Shown: positions 1 to 4,402 of the stretch, in pieces | Numbering within the stretch: the first letter of the stretch is position 1 | Layout: each line of letters opens with the position of its first letter | Assembly: GCA_903862375.1 (NCBI GenBank) | Contig: CAIOXR010000103.1 | Span: 1 to 6,645, forward strand | DNA length: 6,645 nucleotides | Direction of reading: 5' to 3' | Source: an uncultured bacterium | GTDB taxonomy: Bacteria > Patescibacteriota > Minisyncoccia > Phycocordibacterales > UBA9973 | Position numbers and translations under genes: made by a program | The notes under the pieces: model-generated | The model's database searches: none | What the model was told of the DNA's origin: nothing | The model's input: only the letters and a program-made list of their open reading frames with translations

Positions 1-363
1 ATCTTACCACCTGAAATTCTAAAAGAAAGAATAAGAGTTAGATTACTCACAAGAATAAAAAAAGGAATGATTAAAGAAGTTGAGAATCTTCATAATAGTG
101 GTGTATCATGGAAAAGACTATCAAGTTTTGGGCTTGAATATAGACACATTTCACAATATTTGCAAAAAATAAAAAATCTACCAACTTCAAAAAGAAAAGA
201 ATTAAAAAATAAAATGATAAATAATCTATATACCGATATCTGGCATTTTGCAAAAAGACAGAATACTTGGTTCAAACGAGATCCAAATATAATTTGGATA
301 GATCCAAGAAGTAATGATGATAAAACTAAAATACTAAAAACAATAGAAAAGTTTATAGAATAA
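1..363 (+). CDS. miaA: tRNA dimethylallyltransferase MiaA, C-terminal part (5' end outside window)
   Basis: This is the last 120 codons of a gene that enters open from the left edge and stops with TAA. MiaA transfers a dimethylallyl group to N6 of A37 in tRNAs reading UNN codons. The visible part carries the family's C-terminal signature: an RIKKGMIKEVENL helix (MiaA usually reads R...M...GLIEEV), a GLEYRHISQYL segment matching the usual IGYKE...YL, and the motif AKRQNTWFKRD followed by WID, which matches the (A)KRQ.TWFRRD signature in the tRNA-binding end. MiaA proteins are usually about 300 aa, so the P-loop and catalytic half lie outside. A methionine occurs at codon 23 (base 67), but conserved residues precede it in frame, so it is internal. 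The gene converges on the yhhQ-like gene with a 3-base gap and no visible terminator. The family call is firm. Confidence 0.93.
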   Translation: MLPPEILKERIRVRLLTRIKKGMIKEVENLHNSGVSWKRLSSFGLEYRHISQYLQKIKNLPTSKRKELKNKMINNLYTDIWHFAKRQNTWFKRDPNIIWIDPRSNDDKTKILKTIEKFIE

Positions 364-366
364 ATC

Positions 367-1038
367 TTAATCTTTACTAAAAGGATTGAAATTCGTTTCA
401 TTATCATAATAGTCTTCGTTTTCTTTTTTCTTCAAGAATGCGACTATTTTATATGTGATAGGTGTAAATAATACTTCTATAAAAGTCTTAAATATATAAT
501 TTGAAATAATTAAAGTAACTAATAATGAATTTGGTAAAATACCATAGAAAGCTATTAATATGAATAGTGTACTATCAATTAATTCTCCGACTAAAGTTGA
601 ACCAATTGTTCTCAGCCATAACTTTTTTCCTTTAGTGTATATCTTTATTTTTGCAAGTATATATGAGTTTGAAAATTCTCCAAAAGTATAAGCTACCAAA
701 CTTGCAAAGATAATCCTTGGAGTTGCGCCAAGTATCAGATCATAAGCACTCTGATTATTCCATTCTTCGGCACTAGGAAGTAATCCTACAATCATAAATA
801 CTAAGGCCATCAAAAGTGCCATGAAAAATCCAAGCCAGATAACCCTCTTAGACCTTTTATAACCATATACTTCAGTAAGAATATCACCAAAAATATAACT
901 GAGTGGAAAAAGCAATGTTCCCCCATCAAAAACAAACCATTGCAAGTCAATAATTTTTGTCGAAGCTATGTTTGAGATAAGTAATACTGAAACAAAAAAT
1001 ACACTTATACTTCCTAAATACTTATAATTCTTTTGCAT
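367..1038 (-). CDS. yhhQ: Queuosine precursor transporter, YhhQ/VUT family
   Basis: This is a 223-aa integral membrane protein of the family length (about 220-230 aa), predicted to import a queuosine precursor (preQ0, preQ1 or a related base) across the cytoplasmic membrane. It has about six hydrophobic segments, near residues 9-27, 38-54, 66-86, 104-120, 143-165 and 170-195. Family motifs are visible: FPLSYIFGDILTEVYGYKRS (residues 44-63), RVIWLGF (65-71), FGEFSNSYILAK (119-130) and GSTLVGELIDSTLF (146-159). The polar charged tail after residue 203 is variable and probably cytoplasmic. The ATG start lies just after the first-loop TM segment expected of the family and 8 bases after the preceding gene's stop, so it is probably co-transcribed with the upstream genes. 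No Shine-Dalgarno sequence is seen. The family is clear; the exact substrate is inferred. Confidence 0.9.
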   Translation of the reverse strand: MQKNYKYLGSISVFFVSVLLISNIASTKIIDLQWFVFDGGTLLFPLSYIFGDILTEVYGYKRSKRVIWLGFFMALLMALVFMIVGLLPSAEEWNNQSAYDLILGATPRIIFASLVAYTFGEFSNSYILAKIKIYTKGKKLWLRTIGSTLVGELIDSTLFILIAFYGILPNSLLVTLIISNYIFKTFIEVLFTPITYKIVAFLKKKENEDYYDNETNFNPFSKD

Positions 1039-1046
1039 AATTTATA

Positions 1047-1655
1047 TTAATCTTTAACATCAAAGTGTCTAAGCTTTCTAAGCCCATAATATACATTACC
1101 ATAAATATTGTAAATTTGGTCTAAAGTTATTATTTGATATGGAAATTTAAGCTCACTAGATTCTTTCTCCCATAAAATAATATTATTATTACCATCATGT
1201 CCCAATGCAAGAGATGAGTGATATTTCCCATAAGGATCATTACTAGAAGAAATACCAATCTGAAGTACACAAGGAAAATCAAATTCTTCAATTTTAGTTT
1301 TTAATTCATTTATTGTTTCAACTTTATTATATTTAGCTTCAAAGAAATCTGAATCATTAAATGCATCTTTTGAGAGTGCGTTTATATCTTCTTTTTCTAA
1401 ACAACATATAGTACTATGACAATTTCTATTATCAACATAATATTCACTATTCATATATTTACGATCATCTCCAGATTTCCACTCATTTCTCCCTCGTTCT
1501 GCTCGAGCTTGTAAATACAAAGACAGTTTTATAATAGATTTTTGTTTTTCTGTAAGACGAGAAAATCCTTCGGTATTTTGTGCTACCTCCATATTTTTTT
1601 TAATTTTTTCTTGTTCTTCAGATATTAAACTAGGTATATTTTCATTCATGTTCAT
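1047..1655 (-). CDS. Uncharacterised 202-aa protein with possible papain-like/NlpC-like cysteine peptidase core
   Basis: I do not recognise a named family. Residues 1-55 are charged and probably helical, with no signal peptide or membrane segment, so the protein looks cytoplasmic. Residues 78-86 (NCHSTICCL) put a Cys-His at the start of a likely helix. Later, residues 127-165 read as strands: FPCVLQIGI, then YHSSLALGHDG, then NNNIILWEKE. A cysteine at a helix start followed about 65 residues later by a His-led strand and an aromatic-acid strand is the order seen in NlpC/P60, CHAP and transglutaminase-like folds, where Cys79, His146 and possibly Glu163 would be the catalytic residues. This is inference from pattern alone. 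The gene lies 17 bases after the cupin gene and 8 before the yhhQ-like gene. The start is ATG at 1655; a second ATG two codons downstream is an equally possible start. Confidence 0.72.
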   Translation of the reverse strand: MNMNENIPSLISEEQEKIKKNMEVAQNTEGFSRLTEKQKSIIKLSLYLQARAERGRNEWKSGDDRKYMNSEYYVDNRNCHSTICCLEKEDINALSKDAFNDSDFFEAKYNKVETINELKTKIEEFDFPCVLQIGISSSNDPYGKYHSSLALGHDGNNNIILWEKESSELKFPYQIITLDQIYNIYGNVYYGLRKLRHFDVKD

Positions 1656-1672
1656 AGATAAATTAGGATAAA

Positions 1673-2029
1673 TTAATCATTTATTCTAATAAAATAAAAT
1701 TCGCTATCTTCTTTTGCTGTAATTTTATGCTTCATATTTGATGGCATATATACAATATCCTCAACTTTATATTCTGATATTGTACTATCTTCAAATTCAA
1801 CTACACCAGTACCTTTTATTACTAAGAAGAATTCATCTATATTTTCATGTTCATGCCAATCAAAACATCCATTCGCAATAAGGAAACCTTTTGTCATTGC
1901 ATGTAATTGACTAGAAATTAAATCTTCTTTTGAAAGAATTAACTGTCTTTTTCCACTTCCACCATGTGCTTCCTCAACAAGTATCTCTGATATATTTTTC
2001 TTAAAAGATTTTTTTGTATTATTTTTCAT
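1673..2029 (-). CDS. Small single-domain cupin protein
   Basis: This 118-aa protein has one cupin beta-barrel. Cupin motif 1 is at about residues 56-75, with His59, His61 and Glu66 in a H-x-H-x4-E arrangement followed by a glycine-rich turn (KGTG). Motif 2 is at about 87-101 (YKVEDIVYMPSNMKH) and supplies His101. Together these give the three-His, one-Glu metal site typical of the superfamily, so it probably binds a divalent metal in the cytoplasm. The substrate cannot be read from sequence. A lysine-rich N-terminus leads into EEAHGGSGKR (residues 19-28), which looks like a conserved lead-in of one cupin subfamily rather than a random tail. Small cupins include isomerases, dioxygenases and sugar-binding proteins, and nothing here chooses between them. 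The gene follows the membrane protein gene by 50 bases and precedes the 202-aa gene by 17, consistent with one transcript. Confidence 0.88.
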   Translation of the reverse strand: MKNNTKKSFKKNISEILVEEAHGGSGKRQLILSKEDLISSQLHAMTKGFLIANGCFDWHEHENIDEFFLVIKGTGVVEFEDSTISEYKVEDIVYMPSNMKHKITAKEDSEFYFIRIND

Positions 2030-2079
2030 AAATATTGATAATATATTAATAATTTGAACTAGTTAGTTGATAAATATAG

Positions 2080-2712
2080 TTATACTAATCTTTTACGTTT
2101 TAGTAGATACCCACGTAAAACTATAAAGAATAATGCTGTGTTTGAAATAAGTAAATATAATTGAAAAGCAGAATTCTCAATATTCCATATAGGTATAGCA
2201 GGAATAACAATACTAGCTGTAAATAAACCAATAAAGTAAGTATAAAAAGTCTCAGTCTCGGGATGTTTCCATGCTTTAATAATAGTAGGTAAAGTTGCAA
2301 ACAAGTCTGCTGTAGCAGCAAAAAGTATAGCAAGTAACGGCGAATCAGCCAACAACCATAAACCTAAGGCTAAGATAGAAATGAATCCGCAAAAAATATC
2401 AAGTTTAGTTAACTTCCAGTAACTTCCTGAAATAAAAAAAGAAAAAATAAATACAAGAAGCGGTGCAAAACCAGACATAAAAATACGTACCGTTGCCCAC
2501 AAATCAGCGTGAGCAGAAAGTGCTGCACCTGTCGCAATTAGTGGAGCAAACCCCCAAAGACCCCAAGTTACTAAGTTTGGTTTTGATTTCCCTTTGAACA
2601 TGTCACGAATATATGCAAAAGCACCACTAAGACTTAGTATTGCAGATACAATCATAAGCCAATGTGCAAAAGAAATACCTAGAAAAAAAATAGTCGTGAG
2701 ATTTGTGAACAT
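2080..2712 (-). CDS. Seven-TM membrane protein with two PQ-loop-like repeats
   Basis: This 210-aa, very hydrophobic protein has about seven membrane segments (near residues 7-26, 28-36, 47-66, 76-94, 104-121, 125-142, 156-176, with a further helix at 183-200) and a basic C-terminal tail (KRKR). Two stretches resemble each other: AYIRDMFKGKSKPNLVTWGLW (residues 33-53, followed by a helix) and LPTIIKAWKHPETETFYTYF (141-160, followed by a helix). Each has a short helix, a K..K.P or K.P..E loop and an aromatic helix start, the layout of PQ-loop/SWEET-like half transporters. I infer a small-molecule transporter or related membrane protein, substrate unknown. The gene starts at ATG 2712, only 7 bases after a likely -10 box, so the mRNA may be leaderless. 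It heads the block of four minus-strand genes. Confidence 0.8.
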   Translation of the reverse strand: MFTNLTTIFFLGISFAHWLMIVSAILSLSGAFAYIRDMFKGKSKPNLVTWGLWGFAPLIATGAALSAHADLWATVRIFMSGFAPLLVFIFSFFISGSYWKLTKLDIFCGFISILALGLWLLADSPLLAILFAATADLFATLPTIIKAWKHPETETFYTYFIGLFTASIVIPAIPIWNIENSAFQLYLLISNTALFFIVLRGYLLKRKRLV

Positions 2713-2719
2713 AAGATTA

Positions 2720-2748
2720 ATTGTATCATAAGTATCTGATAATTTAAA
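2720..2748 (-). promoter_or_regulatory. Extended -10 promoter for the membrane-protein gene block
   Basis: Read on the minus strand, TGATACAAT contains a -10 box TACAAT (2720-2725) preceded by TG plus one base, an extended -10. A weak -35, TTTAAA (2743-2748), lies 17 bases upstream. The -10 ends 7 bases before the ATG at 2712, so transcription should start at or next to the start codon, giving a leaderless message. This agrees with the lack of any Shine-Dalgarno sequence. Confidence 0.5.
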
Positions 2749-2760
2749 AAATATGGAGGA

Positions 2761-2789
2761 TTGCGAGTATACTTTCGATTAAATATAAT
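2761..2789 (+). promoter_or_regulatory. Plus-strand promoter for the candidate ncRNA
   Basis: A perfect -10 TATAAT (2784-2789) lies exactly 17 bases after TTGCGA (2761-2766), which matches TTGACA at 4 of 6 positions. Initiation would fall near 2796, at the left edge of the GC-rich island. No protein gene lies downstream on the plus strand within the window; the transcript would end at the terminator at 2915-2938. The promoter is divergent from the membrane-protein promoter about 40 bases away. A TATAAT can occur by chance in AT-rich DNA, but the ideal spacing and the structured region after it support it. Confidence 0.55.
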
Positions 2790-2845
2790 GTAGGACCGTG
2801 AGTACACTTATCGAAGCTTACAGCTTCAGTACACCTTTTCCGTTC

Positions 2846-2855
2846 GTATACTCAC
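2846..2855 (-). repeat. Inverted copy of a GYGAGTAYAC motif that also occurs at 2763 and 2798
   Basis: GCGAGTATAC (2763-2772, + strand), GTGAGTACAC (2798-2807, + strand) and GTGAGTATAC (minus strand here) form three near-identical 10-mers within 93 bases. The first lies over the -35/spacer of the ncRNA promoter and the second at its presumed 5' end. They could be a protein-binding operator or RNA pairing partners; the sequence alone does not decide. Confidence 0.5.
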
Positions 2856-2869
2856 ACGGAAAAGGTCTT

Positions 2870-2911
2870 CGATTCCTCCACGTAAGCAAAGCAGTTTGCT
2901 TGCTATCGCCC
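2870..2911 (+). repeat. Interrupted, inverted partial copy of the tRNA-Trp 3' end
   Basis: CGATTCCTCCA (2870-2880) and ATCGCCC (2905-2911) repeat, in the same order, the T-arm 3' side and the 3' acceptor strand of the neighbouring tRNA-Trp, which lies on the opposite strand (2962-2946). In the tRNA these two pieces are contiguous, sharing the A. Here they are separated by 24 bases that hold a 7-bp hairpin (2884-2901). The copy also carries TTCGATT, the canonical T-loop, where the tRNA has TCCGATT. It could be a duplicated tRNA tail or RNA mimicry. Chance similarity of 11 plus 7 bases so close together seems unlikely but was not tested. Confidence 0.55.
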
Positions 2912-2914
2912 AAC

Positions 2915-2938
2915 AAAAAACAGCCGAAGCTGTTTTTT
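2915..2938 (-). terminator. Bidirectional intrinsic terminator between tRNA-Trp and the ncRNA
   Basis: An ACAGC/GCTGT stem closes a four-base loop and is flanked by A and T runs that extend it to 10 pairs. On the minus strand the loop is C(TTCG)G, an exceptionally stable tetraloop, followed by TTTTTT, so it should terminate the tRNA-Trp transcript just past the tRNA 3' end. On the plus strand the loop is CGAA followed by seven Ts, so it can also end the candidate ncRNA. ATCGCCC (2905-2911) and GGGCGAT (2946-2952) could extend the hairpin outward, but the latter is the tRNA acceptor strand. Confidence 0.85.
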
Positions 2939-2944
2939 TATTTG

Positions 2945-3015
2945 CGGGCGATGGAGGAATCGGACCCCCACCAAAAGTTTTGGAAACTTTCGTTCTACCA
3001 CTAAACTAATCGCCC
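2945..3015 (-). tRNA. tRNA-Trp (anticodon CCA)
   Basis: This is a complete 71-nt cloverleaf with a 7-bp acceptor (GGGCGAT with ATCGCCC), TA linker, 4-bp D-stem (GTTT with GAAC) around AGTGGTA, 5-bp anticodon stem (AAAGT with ACTTT), loop TTCCAAA with anticodon CCA at 2981-2983, 4-base variable loop and 5-bp T-stem (GGGGG with CCTCC, one G-T). The discriminator is G73, as expected for bacterial tRNA-Trp. CCA is not encoded (G is followed by CAA), so the tail must be added enzymatically. The A36-A37-A38 run is the MiaA recognition element, linking it to the miaA gene in this window. The T-loop reads TCCGATT, with C at position 55 instead of the near-invariant T. All stems are otherwise intact, so it looks functional. 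The gene is a single unit with its own promoter and terminator. Confidence 0.94.
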
Positions 3016-3027
3016 TAAAACTTTTTG

Positions 3028-3033
3028 ATTATA
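3028..3033 (-). promoter_or_regulatory. Extended -10 promoter of tRNA-Trp
   Basis: On the minus strand TGCTATAAT gives a consensus -10 TATAAT with an extended TG. The -10 ends 12 bases before the first tRNA base, allowing a leader of about 6 nt. A poor -35 (TTGGGG, 3052-3057, 18-bp spacer) falls inside the rpmG terminator hairpin, so the extended -10 probably carries most of the strength. Confidence 0.65.
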
Positions 3034-3045
3034 GCATACAAAATA

Positions 3046-3068
3046 AAAAATCCCCAAAGGGACTTTTT
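3046..3068 (-). terminator. Intrinsic terminator after rpmG
   Basis: TCCC/GGGA with a CAAA loop (TTTG on the minus strand) is extended by flanking A and T runs past one bulged base. Read on the minus strand it ends in TTTTTTATTTT, two bases after the rpmG stop codon. It should end the ddl-alr-rpmG message and insulate the tRNA-Trp promoter, which overlaps its downstream edge. The GC part of the stem is short, so efficiency may be moderate. Confidence 0.65.
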
Positions 3069-3070
3069 AT

Positions 3071-3235
3071 TTAACCTGTAATCTTAGCTTCTTTGTGTTT
3101 AGTATTTTTAACACACGCCTTACAAAACTTATTAAGTGCAAGTTTTTTTGTAACTAATTTCTTATTTTTGCTTGTATAATAGTTCGCACCTTTACAAACA
3201 CTACATTTTAATCTTAAAAGTCTATCTTGTGACAT
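3071..3235 (-). CDS. rpmG: Ribosomal protein L33 (bL33), zinc-ribbon type
   Basis: This 54-aa protein of the large ribosomal subunit sits near the E site. The start is ATG (MSQDRLLRLK) and the stop TAA. Two Cys pairs, C11-x2-C14 (CSVC) and C38-x2-C41 (CKAC), form the zinc ribbon of the C+ type L33. Between them NYYTSKNKK matches the family's NYxTxKNKK core, and a basic tail with NTKHKEAK matches the usual KHTLHKEtK. Length is as expected for L33 (about 50-55 aa). It starts 27 bases after alr and ends just before a terminator, so it may be read from the ddl-alr transcript. A promoter-like TTGTAT-17-TATATA just upstream might give a separate short-leader transcript, but in such AT-rich DNA that is weak evidence. 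No Shine-Dalgarno sequence is present. Confidence 0.92.
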   Translation of the reverse strand: MSQDRLLRLKCSVCKGANYYTSKNKKLVTKKLALNKFCKACVKNTKHKEAKITG

Positions 3236-3262
3236 AACTTATATATAACATATTTTTATAAT

Positions 3263-4396
3263 TTATACAATAACCCTAGGAAGTAGAGAACTTATACGGG
3301 TCGTAACTTCATAATTTATAGTATTGGATCGTAATGATAAATCTTCTGCAGTTATTTTAGTCTTTCCTTGCATACCTAAGATTACAACTTCATCATCTTG
3401 CATCACATTTTTTATATGAGATACATCTACTACTACCATATTCATAGCTACTCTTCCAATTATTTTTGCTTTTTTGCCTTTAATAATAAATTCACCATTA
3501 TTAGACATTGACCTTGTTAATCCATCAGAATAACCTTGGGGTATTACTGCGATTTTCGTTGACTTCTTTGTAATGTATGTAAGACCATAACCTATAGGAT
3601 AATTCGCTGGTATCACTTTCACTTGTGCCACGTGAGTAATCCATCTTAAAACTGGCTTCAAAATTATTTTCTTCCTATTTAAATATTCAAAATGTTCACT
3701 TGGCCACATGCCATAAAGCCCTATACCCAAGCGAACCATATCGTGTAAATTCTTTCCTATCTCATATGCAAGGATTCCAGAAGTAGCAGATATGTGAGTG
3801 ATAATATCTGGAAACCCATTATTCTTAAAAATTTCTATACATTTATGATAAGTCTCTATCTGTCTCTCAGAATGAGTTCTGTTCATAGTATCTTCAATAT
3901 TTGCAAAGTGAGAATATACCCCATCGAGTATAATATTCTTCATATTTTTTATCTCTTTTATAACATTTTCAACTGAAGATGGCATGATACCTTCTCTACC
4001 TAGATATGAATCAAGTGCTAAGTGTACTTTTATCTTTTTATTTAAATTACCAGCGATAAAATTTATCTTCAAAAGATGAACTAGGTCAAAGCCAGAAATT
4101 ATAGCATTTATCTTTATCGCTCTTCTTATACCATATTCATTCGTATAGCCAAATATCAATACCGGTTTTTTGCTGACACTTCTAACCCTTTCTGCTTCTT
4201 CTATACTATCAACTTGAAAATAATTGATATACGAACTTACAATCTTTGCTACTTCCCTGTCTCCATGACCATAAGCATTCGCTTTTATAACTAAAGCTAT
4301 CTTCGTATCAATTTTAAGTAAACTCTTAAACTGATTAATATTGTGTATCAAGCTATCTTTCGAAATTTCTATGTATGAGAGAAAGTTATTATTCAT
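3263..4396 (-). CDS. alr: Alanine racemase (PLP-dependent)
   Basis: This 377-aa enzyme interconverts L- and D-alanine in the cytoplasm and supplies D-Ala for peptidoglycan. The N-terminal TIM barrel carries VIKANAYGHG (residues 36-45), with Lys38 as the PLP Schiff-base lysine. LDSYLGREG (128-136) matches the usual DtGmnRlG with Arg134. HFAN (163-166), HISATSG (201-207, normally H..NS) and MVRLGIGLYG (220-229) follow. The C-terminal beta domain has PIGYGLTY, with Tyr270 as the catalytic base from the partner subunit, then IPQGYSDGLTR (285-295) and GRVAMNM (314-320), where most Alr proteins read GRV.MD; the Asp is Asn here. Length is typical (360-390 aa). The ATG lies 6 bases after the stop of the Ddl gene, so the two are surely co-transcribed. 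A weak AAGGG lies 13 bases upstream of the start, too far for a good ribosome site. The functional call is secure. Confidence 0.95.
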   Translation of the reverse strand: MNNNFLSYIEISKDSLIHNINQFKSLLKIDTKIALVIKANAYGHGDREVAKIVSSYINYFQVDSIEEAERVRSVSKKPVLIFGYTNEYGIRRAIKINAIISGFDLVHLLKINFIAGNLNKKIKVHLALDSYLGREGIMPSSVENVIKEIKNMKNIILDGVYSHFANIEDTMNRTHSERQIETYHKCIEIFKNNGFPDIITHISATSGILAYEIGKNLHDMVRLGIGLYGMWPSEHFEYLNRKKIILKPVLRWITHVAQVKVIPANYPIGYGLTYITKKSTKIAVIPQGYSDGLTRSMSNNGEFIIKGKKAKIIGRVAMNMVVVDVSHIKNVMQDDEVVILGMQGKTKITAEDLSLRSNTINYEVTTRISSLLPRVIV

Positions 4397-4402
4397 ATTA
4401 AG

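Larger units (their letters stand above)
2796..2940 (+). ncRNA. Candidate structured small RNA, about 145 nt, family not recognised
   Basis: The region 2796-2914 is about 47% G+C by hand count, well above the AT-rich surroundings. It is preceded by a 17-bp-spaced promoter and followed by a U-tailed hairpin. A long nested stem is visible: CGTGAG (2797-2802) with CTcCACG (2876-2882, one bulged C), ATCGAAG (2810-2816) with CTTCGAT (2867-2873), and ACCTTTTCCGT (2833-2843) with ACGGAAAAGGT (2856-2866) around a 12-base loop. A second hairpin follows (AAGCAAA 2884-2890 with TTTGCTT 2895-2901), then the terminator. It lacks the signature elements of SRP RNA, tmRNA and RNase P that I would recognise. 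A GTG-started reading frame crosses the island, but it uses G/C-ending codons unlike the neighbours and runs antisense through the tRNA, so I treat it as spurious. Strand is assigned from the promoter. Confidence 0.5.

Noticed and set aside
90..407. Minus-strand reading frames opposite miaA (71-253 and 90-407).
   Set aside because: They are antisense to clearly conserved MiaA motifs and encode low-complexity hydrophobic sequence without recognisable features.
2121..2333. A minus-strand Leu-rich frame inside the membrane-protein gene.
   Set aside because: It is a shifted-frame shadow of the real gene, made of Leu, Ile and Tyr codons from AT-rich transmembrane sequence.
2797..2882. The island as a second tRNA or tmRNA-like cloverleaf, because it contains TTCGATT and a long arm.
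   Set aside because: The bases flanking the TTCGATT loop do not form a T-stem, no 7-bp acceptor fits, and no anticodon arm of normal size is present.
2868..2964. The duplicated tRNA 3' end as attL/attR of an integrated element.
   Set aside because: Integration duplicates are direct repeats flanking an element. This copy is inverted, less than 100 bases away and split by an insert, and no integrase is present.
2798..3004. A GTG-started 68-codon plus-strand reading frame across the GC-rich island.
   Set aside because: It runs through the terminator hairpin and antisense through the tRNA, has codon use unlike the neighbours and no ribosome site. The base pairing is better explained by RNA structure.
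3794..3976. Plus-strand frame inside alr.
   Set aside because: It is antisense to conserved alanine racemase sequence and has no features of its own.
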